From: Paraburkholderia aromaticivorans
Lineage (GTDB): Bacteria; Pseudomonadota; Gammaproteobacteria; Burkholderiales; Burkholderiaceae
Reading direction: 5' to 3'
Length of the DNA stretch: 64,000 bases
Assembly (NCBI RefSeq): GCF_002278075.1
Contig: NZ_CP022989.1
Span: 868,001-932,000, forward strand
Shown piece by piece: positions 56,735 to 64,000 of the stretch; the stretch's first letter is position 1; each line of letters opens with the position of its first letter. The translations under genes were made by a program, and so were the position numbers. The notes below the pieces were generated by a model, which had not been told where the DNA came from, did not search any database, and saw nothing but the letters and a program-made list of their open reading frames with translations.

Positions 56735-57718
56735 TCAATCGAGCGGCGCGATGCCCTGGTCGATCGAGCCGAAAATCGACTTGCCTGCTTCGTCGAACAT
56801 TTCGATCTTCACCGTGTCGCCGTATTTCATGAACTCGGTCTGCGGCGCGCCGTGCTCGATCGTTTCGAGGCAGCGCTTCTCGGCGATACAGCAATAGCCG
56901 CGCCTGGCGTCCTTGTTCGACACCGTGCCCGACCCCACGATCGCGCCCGCGCGCAGATTGCGCGTCTTCGCCGCGTGGGCGATCAACTGGCCGAAGTGAA
57001 ACACCATGTCGGTGCCGGCATCCGGCTGGCCGACTTTCTTGCCGTTCCAGTGGACGATCATCGGCCGATGCACGCGGCCTTCGCGCCAATATTCGCCGAG
57101 TTCGTCGGGCGTCACCGCGACCGGCGCGAACGACGTGGCCGGCTTGCTCTGGAAAAAGCCGAAACCTTTCGCGAGTTCGGCGGGAATCAGGTTGCGCAGC
57201 GAGACGTCGTTGACGAGCGTGATGAGGCGCACGCTCCTGAGCGCCTGCTCGGGCGTTGCGCCCATCGGCACGTCGGTGGTGATCACGGCGACTTCGGCCT
57301 CGAAGTCGATGCCGAATGCTTCGGATGCGCACAGCACGTCGTCTTTCGGACCGATGAAGTCGTCGCTGCCGCCCTGATACATCAGCGGATCGGTCCAGAA
57401 CTCCGGCGGCATTTCCGCGCCGCGCGCGCGCCGCACCAGTTCGACATGGTTCACATACGACGAGCCGTCGGCCCACTGGAACGCGCGCGGCAGCGGCGCC
57501 ATGCATTCCCTCGCGTCGAAAGCGAAGGTGTTGCGCGCGCGGCCCTGATTGAGCGCGTCGTACAGATCGTGCAGTTGCGGCGCGTAGAAGGCCCAGTCGT
57601 CGAGCACGCGCTGCAGCGTGGGCGCGATCGCGTCGGCGATGGCCGCGGTGTGCAGGTCGCGGGACACGACGATCAGCTGGCCGTCACGCGTGCCGTCCTT
57701 CAGCGTGGCAAGTTTCAT
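56735..57718 (-). CDS. Fumarylacetoacetate hydrolase family protein
   Basis: A 327-residue FAH-fold enzyme. Metal-binding FGIDFEAEVAVI and DVSLRNLIP, GFFQSKPATSFAPVAVTPDEL and GSGTVSNKD are clear. It acts on a 1,3-dicarbonyl or catechol-derived acid, as in tyrosine degradation, but other FAH-like hydrolases are as likely. A divergent IclR gene begins 90 bp upstream and is the probable regulator. Confidence 0.88.
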   Translation of the reverse strand: MKLATLKDGTRDGQLIVVSRDLHTAAIADAIAPTLQRVLDDWAFYAPQLHDLYDALNQGRARNTFAFDARECMAPLPRAFQWADGSSYVNHVELVRRARGAEMPPEFWTDPLMYQGGSDDFIGPKDDVLCASEAFGIDFEAEVAVITTDVPMGATPEQALRSVRLITLVNDVSLRNLIPAELAKGFGFFQSKPATSFAPVAVTPDELGEYWREGRVHRPMIVHWNGKKVGQPDAGTDMVFHFGQLIAHAAKTRNLRAGAIVGSGTVSNKDARRGYCCIAEKRCLETIEHGAPQTEFMKYGDTVKIEMFDEAGKSIFGSIDQGIAPLD

Positions 57719-57744
57719 AGAGGAGTGAACCGTGTTAGTGACGA

Positions 57745-57762
57745 TAGAAGGAATCTATTCTA
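57745..57762. promoter_or_regulatory. Inverted repeat between the FAH-family and IclR genes
   Basis: TAGAA (57745-57749) and TTCTA (57758-57762), with GAATCTATTC inside them, form an 18-bp dyad centred in the 89-bp divergent promoter region. It is a candidate IclR-family operator. Confidence 0.5.
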
Positions 57763-57807
57763 CGATGGTGAATCGGCGCGGCCCAAGTGTCCGCGCCCGC
57801 CTCGCCC

Positions 57808-58746
57808 ATGTATCGCCTTTTTGAACGCGCCCCGTGCGCCTCGCTCATGCCTCCAATTGCCCGCTCCGGCGCGATCCGCACCGCCGCCGACCCCGCCGAA
57901 CCGCTCGACACGTCCGAATCCGAAGACGAGAACGCCGAGAGCGGCGAGGAAAAGCTGCGCTCGGGCATCCAGTCGATCGAAGTCGGCTTCAAATTGCTCG
58001 ATGTGCTGACCCACGAACCGCGCGCCATGATGCTGCGTGATCTCGCCCAGCGTGCCGGCATGAGCCCGGCCAAAGCGCATCGATACCTGGTGAGTTTTCT
58101 GCGCCTCGGCGTGGTGTCGCAAGACCCTCTGTCGGGCCGTTACGAACTGGGTGGTTTTGCCCTGCAACTGGGACTCGCGCGGCTCGCTCGCGTGGACGGC
58201 GTCAAGCTCGCGCGCATCGCGCTGTCCGAATTGCGCGACCGGCTCGATCTCACGGTCGGCATCGCCGTGTGGGGCAACCAGGGGCCGACCATGGTGCACT
58301 GGATGGAATCGAGCTACCCGGCAAAGGCGTCGCTGAAGCTCGGCGATGTGATGCCGCTGCTCAGTTCCGCCACCGGCCTGCTGTTCGCCGCGTATCTGCC
58401 GCCGAGCAAGACTGCCGCAATGCTCGAACGCGAACTGGCCGATTCGCACCGCTCGTCGCATATGGGCGGCCCGCGCACGCGCGATGAAGTGGCGCAGGTG
58501 CTCGCGCAGGTGCGGGAGCATCAGGCAGCGCGCGTGGAAGGCATGTTGCTGCCGACCATCCACGCCTTTTCGATGCCGGTGTTCGACTCGACCGGCGAAC
58601 TCGCGCTCGGGCTCGTCGCGCTGGGTCATGAGGGCGCGTTCGATATTCGCTGGGGCGGAGAGATCGATACGGCGTTGCGCGAGTGCGCGCAGAAGCTTTC
58701 GTATGAGCTGGGGTATAGTGCCGCGCCACGTGACGAACAGGCGTAA
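57808..58746 (+). CDS. IclR-family transcriptional regulator
   Basis: A 312-residue regulator from ATG 57808; GTG 57787 or ATG 57847 are alternatives. An acidic stretch (about 30-50) precedes the helix-turn-helix (IEVGFKLLDVLTHEPRAMMLRDLAQRAGMSPAKAHRYLVSFLRLG), and the C-terminal effector domain follows (HWMESSYPAKASLKLGDVMPLLSSATG). It is divergent from the FAH-family gene, its likely target. The downstream gene starts inside its stop (TAATG). Confidence 0.9.
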   Translation: MYRLFERAPCASLMPPIARSGAIRTAADPAEPLDTSESEDENAESGEEKLRSGIQSIEVGFKLLDVLTHEPRAMMLRDLAQRAGMSPAKAHRYLVSFLRLGVVSQDPLSGRYELGGFALQLGLARLARVDGVKLARIALSELRDRLDLTVGIAVWGNQGPTMVHWMESSYPAKASLKLGDVMPLLSSATGLLFAAYLPPSKTAAMLERELADSHRSSHMGGPRTRDEVAQVLAQVREHQAARVEGMLLPTIHAFSMPVFDSTGELALGLVALGHEGAFDIRWGGEIDTALRECAQKLSYELGYSAAPRDEQA

Positions 58747-60065
58747 TGCGCATTCACTCGCCGATGTCCTCAGTTCCCGCCACCCGCCGTTCCGACCGCA
58801 CGCCGCCCAACGGGCCGCGCGCCGGTTGGCGCATAGGGCGCTGGGTCGCGGTGCTGCTGGTCGTGGCCGTTTTGCACTGGATCGCCGCGCAATGGGTCGA
58901 GCGCAATCGAGCGACGCTGAATCCTTCGGACAACGAGCATGTGCCGGTGCAGGTCGCGCTGCTGACGCCCGAACGGGTCGAACGCGCACCGGCCGCCGCC
59001 GCGTCGCCCACGCCGGCACCCGCGCCCGCGCACCGGGCCGCCGCGCACAAGCCGCGCGCACATGTGTTGACGGCGCTGCAACCGGCGCAGCAAGCCGCGC
59101 CGGCGGCGCCTGCCGCGGCATCGGACGCCGTGGCGAGCGCGCCGGACGCAGCGGGCTCCAATGCGGCGCCCAATGCCGCTGCGAGTGGCGTCGGCACGGC
59201 TGGCGCGCCCACTGCCGCCAGCGCGCCGCAAGCGTCGCCCGGCGTGAAGTTCTCCGTCCCGCCATCCGGCGAACTGCAGTACGACACGTTCTACAACGGC
59301 GTGCGCAACCAGCCCGGCACGATCCACTGGACCAGTAGCGCGCAGAGCTACGAGATGGTCGTCTCCGTGCCGCTGCCTTTCGTCGGCACCTTCGTGTATT
59401 CGAGCCATGGGCGCATCGACGCATTCGGTCTCGCGCCGGACCAGTACATCGAAAAGCGCGGCCGCCGGGCGGAAGATATCGCGATCTTCAATCGCACCGA
59501 CAAGAAGATCGCTTTCACGCGCACCCCGGCTTCGCTGCCGTTGCCCGATGGCGCGCAGGACCGTTTCAGCATGGTCATGCAGCTCGCCAGCCTCGTGCGC
59601 GGCGACCCGGCCGCCTACAAGCCGGGCGTGACGCGGCAGTTCTTCGTGGTCGACAACGACAGCGGCGAAAACTGGCCGGTCGAGACGATCGGCGACGAAA
59701 CCATCCGCACGGATCAAGGTTTCCTCGACACGCGCCACTTCAAGCGCCTGCCCCGCCGTGACGGCGATCTGCGCCGCATCGACGTATGGCTCGCGCCGTC
59801 GCTCGGCTGGCTGCCCGCGCGCATCGTTCAGACGGAGCCCAACGGCACGCAATTCGAACTGGTATGGCGGGGCAAGCTCAACGCCGGCAACGCCGGCGGC
59901 CCGCCCGACAGCAACGGCGCCGCGAGCGCGGCTTCTGCTGACAATTCGACCGGGCCTTCACCGTCGGCCCCAGCGGCAGCCACACCCGGTGTCGCGCCTT
60001 CCCCACCGGGCCAGTCGGTCGAATCGACCGACCCCGCCAATACGCCTGGCATCATCAAGCCCTGA
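58746..60065 (+). CDS. DUF3108 family membrane-anchored protein
   Basis: A 439-residue protein. One N-terminal helix (about residues 32-50) is followed by an Ala/Pro-rich linker (75-160) and a DUF3108 domain (about 175-370: GELQYDTFYNGVRNQPGTIHW; YDTFYNG at the start, IDVWLAPSLGWLPARIVQT at the end). A Pro/Ser tail follows. DUF3108 proteins are envelope proteins of unknown function. The TAATG junction with the IclR gene indicates coupling. Confidence 0.8.
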   Translation: MRIHSPMSSVPATRRSDRTPPNGPRAGWRIGRWVAVLLVVAVLHWIAAQWVERNRATLNPSDNEHVPVQVALLTPERVERAPAAAASPTPAPAPAHRAAAHKPRAHVLTALQPAQQAAPAAPAAASDAVASAPDAAGSNAAPNAAASGVGTAGAPTAASAPQASPGVKFSVPPSGELQYDTFYNGVRNQPGTIHWTSSAQSYEMVVSVPLPFVGTFVYSSHGRIDAFGLAPDQYIEKRGRRAEDIAIFNRTDKKIAFTRTPASLPLPDGAQDRFSMVMQLASLVRGDPAAYKPGVTRQFFVVDNDSGENWPVETIGDETIRTDQGFLDTRHFKRLPRRDGDLRRIDVWLAPSLGWLPARIVQTEPNGTQFELVWRGKLNAGNAGGPPDSNGAASAASADNSTGPSPSAPAAATPGVAPSPPGQSVESTDPANTPGIIKP

Positions 60066-60259
60066 AAGCCGCCAATCCGAGCAGGGCCTCGGTCATTCGA
60101 CGAAACTTCCACCCCGGCGCCGACTCGCAACACATTTGCTGCAACCGTTCGCGCCCGTGCTGCGTATATTTACCGATGGTGCCGTCCGGCTGAACCACCG
60201 CGGGGCCACAGCGCGCGTGAATGGATCCTTCCACTGCGTTCCCCTTCAAAGGAGCCCGC

Positions 60260-61048
60260 ATGCAAGTGAACATCAACGGTATCGAAACGCGCTATGTGTT
60301 GAGCAACGAGGGCGGCGGCCCGTGGCTGACGTTCGTCCACCAGCTCGGCGGCGACCTGTCCGTCTGGGACCAGCTCGCCGGCTATTTCCGCGACGACTAC
60401 ACCGTGTTGCGCTACGACCTGCGCGGCCATGGCAAGACTGCGGCGTCCGGCGCGCCCTTTAGCGTGGCCGATCTCTCACGCGATCTCGCCGCGCTGCTCG
60501 ATGCACTCGGCGCACCGCGTACCCATTTGGTCGGCATGTCGTTGGGCGGCATGATCGCGCAGCAATTCGCGCTCGACCATCCCGCGCGGGTCGACACGTT
60601 GACGATCGCCGACAGTAGCGGCGGCACGTTGCCGGAAGCCCGCACCATCTGGGATCAGCGTGCGGCGGCGGCCCGCAACGACGGCATGGCGGCGCTCGTG
60701 CCCGCAACATTGAGCCGCTGGCTGACAGCCGAATTTCAAGCCGCGCACCCCGAAGTGGTCGAGCAGATCCGCGACGTATTGCTGCACACGTTGTCAGAAG
60801 GCTACGCCATGGCGTGCGAAGCCCTGCGCGATTTCGACGTACGCAGTAAGCTGACAACAATCCGATGCCCAACATTGACCGTGGCGGGCCGCCGCGACAC
60901 GGGCACGCCGCCTGCTGCTACTCAGGCGATAGCAGACGCCATCGAAGGCGCACGTTTCGAACTGCTGGATGCCGCTCATCTTGCGCCCATCGAGCAATCT
61001 CATCGTTTTGCTGCACTGCTTGAAACGTTTCTTGAAAGACCGGTCTAA
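60260..61048 (+). CDS. Alpha/beta hydrolase (3-oxoadipate enol-lactonase-like)
   Basis: A 262-residue hydrolase. The nucleophile elbow is GMSLGG (Ser94), the oxyanion region is FVHQLGGDLSVW, the acid is in GRRDTGTPP and the His in DAAHLAPIEQS. The sequence is like PcaD but no protocatechuate genes are near, so the substrate is open. AAAGGAG lies before the ATG at 60260, which decides this start over 60221. Confidence 0.88.
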   Translation: MQVNINGIETRYVLSNEGGGPWLTFVHQLGGDLSVWDQLAGYFRDDYTVLRYDLRGHGKTAASGAPFSVADLSRDLAALLDALGAPRTHLVGMSLGGMIAQQFALDHPARVDTLTIADSSGGTLPEARTIWDQRAAAARNDGMAALVPATLSRWLTAEFQAAHPEVVEQIRDVLLHTLSEGYAMACEALRDFDVRSKLTTIRCPTLTVAGRRDTGTPPAATQAIADAIEGARFELLDAAHLAPIEQSHRFAALLETFLERPV

Positions 61049-61166
61049 CCGGTAGGTTCGGTACTTTTATGAGCATCAATCCGAACCCACCCCTTGAATT
61101 CCAAACCATACGCTCCACCTATGGCGCAGGAATGGCCAGGAGCCAACGGAAATAAGGAGTGTCGCC

Positions 61167-61424
61167 ATGCAAATGATCTACAACAGCCCCAATTACTGTG
61201 TCGTCGAGTTTCCGCCGCAGGAAGGTCCGCTGGCCATGAAGTCGGGTGGCTATGAGATCGTCGACAAGAACATGCAGCGCGAGATCTATATCGACGGAGC
61301 AATGGCGGCGCGTTTTCGCGAACACGTGCAGAAGCTGATCGAAGAGGAGCCGTCGCTGGATGAAGTGGACGAATTCCTCGGCCAGTTCGACAGTTTGATG
61401 CATCAACCCGTGATTCTTCACTAA
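61167..61424 (+). CDS. DUF3567 family protein
   Basis: An 85-residue soluble protein (MQMIYNSPNYCVVEFPPQEG; IVDKNMQREIYIDGAMAARFRE; DEVDEFLGQFDSLMHQPVILH). The family is found mainly in betaproteobacteria and has no known function. A good AAGGAG ribosome-binding site precedes the ATG. It is upstream of the methionine synthase genes. Confidence 0.85.
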   Translation: MQMIYNSPNYCVVEFPPQEGPLAMKSGGYEIVDKNMQREIYIDGAMAARFREHVQKLIEEEPSLDEVDEFLGQFDSLMHQPVILH

Positions 61425-61605
61425 GCAAAGGGTTCGGCTTACCGTTTTTGGCGACATACATTGACCGCGCCGGCTGCACTCCTTCCCGGGTAGGCAGGCG
61501 GTTTTTACAAGACGGTCGGCAATCATCATGAAGCGGCCCAGCAGGCGTTTGCCTCGTTGGGCCGTTTTCTTTTTCGCGCCGCCTCGCTGCTCTTTGCCAT
61601 GCGGC

Positions 61606-61646
61606 GCGCCTCCCTCGACCGCCAGGGTGGCTGTCGAGGGAGGCGC
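61606..61646. other. 41-nt near-perfect hairpin upstream of metH part 1
   Basis: Arms 61606-61619 and 61633-61646 pair over 14 bp, and inside the loop GCCA pairs with TGGC around GGG. It ends 70 bp before the start codon. There is no U tract on either strand. It could be a leader structure, a processing site, or a terminator for DUF3567. Confidence 0.7.
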
Positions 61647-61716
61647 CGGGCGGTTTGGCCCGGCAGCGGCTACAATGACAGGTTCCCGAAAAAGCCGGCG
61701 CAAGCCCTCGTCCGCC

Positions 61717-62787
61717 ATGAACCAGCCCGCTCCAACCGCCACGCCAGTCCGTCCCGACGCCGCCTACACGCGCGGCGCGGCGCTGCCCGCGCTGCTCAAG
61801 TCGCGCATCCTGATCCTGGACGGCGCGATGGGCACGATGATCCAGCGCTACAAGCTCGACGAAGCCCGCTACCGCGGTGAGCGCTTCAAGGACTACGGGC
61901 GCGACATCAAGGGCAACAACGAACTGCTTTCGATCACGCAGCCGCAGATCATCAGCGAGATCCACGAGCAGTATCTGGCCGCGGGTGCGGACATCATCGA
62001 AACCAACACGTTCGGGGCGACTACGGTCGCCCAGGCGGACTACGGCATGGAAGCGCTCGCGGTCGAGATGAATCTCGAGTCGGCGAAACTGGCGCGCGCC
62101 GCCTGCGACAAGTATTCGACGCCCGACAAGCCGCGCTTCGTCGCCGGTGCGATCGGACCGACGCCGAAGACCGCGAGCATTTCTCCTGACGTGAACGACC
62201 CGGGCGCGCGCAACGTGACGTTCGACGAACTGCGCGCGGCCTACTACGAGCAAGCCAAGGCCCTGCTCGAGGGCGGCGCCGATCTGTTCCTCGTCGAAAC
62301 CATTTTCGACACGCTCAATGCGAAGGCGGCCCTCTTTGCATTGGACGAACTGTTCGAAGACACCGGCGAGCGTCTGCCGATCATGATCTCCGGCACCGTC
62401 ACCGACGCCTCGGGCCGCATTCTGTCGGGCCAGACGGTCGAAGCGTTCTGGAACTCGCTGCGTCACGCCAGGCCGCTCACGTTCGGTTTGAACTGCGCGT
62501 TGGGCGCGGCTTTGATGCGCCCGTACATCGCGGAACTGGCCAGGCTCTGCGACACGTATGTGTCGTGCTATCCGAATGCCGGCTTGCCGAATCCGATGAG
62601 CGATACGGGCTTTGATGAACTGCCTGCGGATACTTCGGGCCTGCTCAAGGAATTCGCGCAAGCGGGTCTCGTGAATATCGCCGGCGGCTGCTGCGGCACG
62701 ACGCCGGAGCATATTGCGGCGATTGCGCAGGCGCTGGCCGAAGTCAAGCCGCGCCAATGGCCGACGCAATACCGCGACGCAGCCTGA
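61717..62787 (+). CDS. metH: Methionine synthase, homocysteine-binding domain (split metH, part 1)
   Basis: A 356-residue homocysteine S-methyltransferase domain. [14 protein letters not shown] and [17 protein letters not shown] start the barrel, and the zinc ligands are Cys in GLNCALGA and the pair in [10 protein letters not shown]. In E. coli this is the N-terminal third of one MetH chain; here a stop at 62785 separates it from the pterin domain. The ATG at 61717 ([10 protein letters not shown]) was chosen over upstream starts because the earlier codons cross the hairpin. Confidence 0.93.
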   Translation: MNQPAPTATPVRPDAAYTRGAALPALLKSRILILDGAMGTMIQRYKLDEARYRGERFKDYGRDIKGNNELLSITQPQIISEIHEQYLAAGADIIETNTFGATTVAQADYGMEALAVEMNLESAKLARAACDKYSTPDKPRFVAGAIGPTPKTASISPDVNDPGARNVTFDELRAAYYEQAKALLEGGADLFLVETIFDTLNAKAALFALDELFEDTGERLPIMISGTVTDASGRILSGQTVEAFWNSLRHARPLTFGLNCALGAALMRPYIAELARLCDTYVSCYPNAGLPNPMSDTGFDELPADTSGLLKEFAQAGLVNIAGGCCGTTPEHIAAIAQALAEVKPRQWPTQYRDAA

Positions 62788-62872
62788 GTCCCAGTGGCGG
62801 CCTGCCGAGCCGCCGCCGCACTTCCGCCATCGAACACGACGCACTTAATCGCAGCAATCGAGCACATACGCC

Positions 62873-64000
62873 ATGACCGATCACACCTTGCGCCTTGCCG
62901 GCCTCGAGCCGTTCAACGTCACGTCCGGGACGCTCTTCATCAACGTGGGTGAACGCACCAACGTGACCGGCTCGAAGGCGTTTGCGCGAATGATCCTGAA
63001 CGACCAGTTCGACGACGCGATCGCGGTTGCACGCCAGCAGGTCGAAAACGGCGCGCAGATCATCGACGTCAACATGGACGAGGCGATGCTCGATTCGAAA
63101 GCGGCGATGGTGCGCTTCATGAATCTGATCGCATCGGAACCGGATATCGCGCGCGTGCCGATCATGATCGACTCGTCGAAATGGGAAGTGATCGAAGCGG
63201 GCCTGAAGTGCGTGCAAGGCAAGGCGATCGTCAACTCGATCTCGCTGAAGGAAGGCGAAGACGCGTTCCGCCATCACGCCAACCTGATTCGCCGCTACGG
63301 CGCGGCCGCCGTGGTGATGGCCTTCGACGAACAAGGCCAGGCCGACACCTTCGAGCGCAAGACGCAGATCTGCAAACGCTCGTATGACTTCCTCGTGAAC
63401 GAAGTCGGCTTTCCGCCGGAAGACATCATCTTCGATCCGAACATCTTCGCGATCGCGACCGGCATCGAGGAGCACAACAACTATGCGGTCGACTTCATCA
63501 ACGCGACGCGCTGGATCAAGCAGAACCTGCCGTACGCGAAGGTGAGCGGCGGCGTGTCGAACGTGTCGTTCTCGTTCCGCGGCAACGACCCGGTGCGCGA
63601 AGCGATCCACACCGTGTTCCTGTACCACGCGATCCAGGCGGGCATGGATATGGGCATCGTCAACGCGGGCCAGCTCGGCGTGTATGCCGAGCTCGATCCG
63701 GAGTTGCGCGAACGGGTCGAAGACGTCGTGTTGAACCGCCGTGAAGACGGCACCGACCGGCTGCTCGAAATCGCCGACAAGTTCAAGACCGGCGCCGCGA
63801 AGAAAGAAGAGAACCTCGAGTGGCGCAATCAGCCGGTCGAGAAACGTTTGTCGCACGCGCTCGTGCACGGCATCACCAATTTCATTGTCGAAGACACCGA
63901 GGAAGTCCGCGCGAAGATCGCCGCCGAAGGCGGCCGTCCGATCAACGTGATCGAAGGCCCGTTGATGGACGGCATGAATATCGTCGGCGACCTGTTCGGT
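62873..64000 (+). CDS. metH: Methionine synthase, pterin- and cobalamin-binding part (split metH, part 2), partial
   Basis: 376 codons to the window edge. [34 protein letters not shown] begins the methyltetrahydrofolate-binding domain with [30 protein letters not shown] and NSISLKEGE; the cobalamin helical cap starts about residue 310 ([11 protein letters not shown]) and [15 protein letters not shown] leads into the B12 module. The rest is outside. The intact start and 85-bp gap after part 1 show a true two-gene arrangement, not a frameshift. Confidence 0.94.
   Translation, partial: MTDHTLRLAGLEPFNVTSGTLFINVGERTNVTGSKAFARMILNDQFDDAIAVARQQVENGAQIIDVNMDEAMLDSKAAMVRFMNLIASEPDIARVPIMIDSSKWEVIEAGLKCVQGKAIVNSISLKEGEDAFRHHANLIRRYGAAAVVMAFDEQGQADTFERKTQICKRSYDFLVNEVGFPPEDIIFDPNIFAIATGIEEHNNYAVDFINATRWIKQNLPYAKVSGGVSNVSFSFRGNDPVREAIHTVFLYHAIQAGMDMGIVNAGQLGVYAELDPELRERVEDVVLNRREDGTDRLLEIADKFKTGAAKKEENLEWRNQPVEKRLSHALVHGITNFIVEDTEEVRAKIAAEGGRPINVIEGPLMDGMNIVGDLFG

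Noticed and set aside
61425..61716. SAH riboswitch upstream of metH
   Set aside because: This RNA is known upstream of methionine-cycle genes in betaproteobacteria, but I could not find its conserved core here; only the hairpin is clear.

Overview
The window is ordinary chromosomal DNA of a GC-rich betaproteobacterium, most likely Burkholderia sensu lato (Paraburkholderia/Burkholderia, chromosome 1). The basis is strong G/C at third codon positions, a Burkholderiales-type gene order (gpsA-secB-grxC / gpmA-ctpA-moeB; gshA-gshB-EIIA-ptsH-ptsI; dacA-dat-ybeD and lipB-lipA; birA-coaX), a PhaM-like PHA granule protein and a methionine synthase encoded as two genes. I see no rRNA, tRNA, insertion sequence, prophage or CRISPR array.

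Layout. 1-3.2 kb: the end of trmL, a macrodomain protein, gpsA, secB, grxC and a rhodanese. 3.2-6.8 kb: gpmA, an S41 protease and a MoeB-type activator. 6.9-12.5 kb: the nitrogen/regulatory-type PTS phosphorelay (EI, HPr, EIIA) beside glutathione synthesis (gshA, gshB). 12.7-15.3 kb: amtB-glnK with a readable sigma-54 promoter and NtrC-like site, then ubiK. 15.4-18.8 kb: a YifB/ComM ATPase, a lipoprotein and a TlpA-like thioredoxin. 18.8-23.9 kb: dctA-dctB-dctD for C4-dicarboxylate uptake, again with a sigma-54 promoter. 23.9-30.3 kb: an ABC importer of the polyamine/iron/sugar-phosphate type together with a glycerophosphodiester phosphodiesterase and a divergent DeoR-family regulator; the intergenic region carries an operator matching the GlpR consensus at 19 of 20 positions as I recall it. 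30.3-36.6 kb: a Na/phosphate cotransporter, a HAD phosphatase, a taurine/sulfonate ABC importer and small membrane-protein genes.

36.7-43.8 kb: lipoate synthesis (lipB, lipA), a LysR regulator divergent from a DUF2917 gene, ybeD, a D-amino-acid aminotransferase, a D,D-carboxypeptidase, an alpha/beta hydrolase and a [2Fe-2S] ferredoxin. 44.1-49.0 kb: an Mla/MCE-type lipid ABC transporter operon (MlaE-MlaF-MlaD-auxiliary lipoprotein-VanZ). 49.0-51.7 kb: birA, coaX, a small membrane protein and rfaE2. 51.8-54.1 kb: a ferritin-like diiron protein and PhaM. 54.2-58.7 kb: an enoyl-CoA hydratase, a LivK-like binding protein, an FAH-family hydrolase and an IclR regulator. 58.7-64.0 kb: a DUF3108 protein, an alpha/beta hydrolase, a DUF3567 protein and the split methionine synthase, whose second gene runs off the window.

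Most genes are housekeeping. The most novel-looking unit is the glycerophosphodiester/DeoR/ABC cluster, which I read as a candidate phosphodiester or glycerol-phosphate uptake system. Regulatory DNA is unusually legible: two sigma-54 promoters, an NtrC-like site, DeoR/LysR/IclR-type palindromes, and a series of perfect hairpins at gene ends, many without a U tract.
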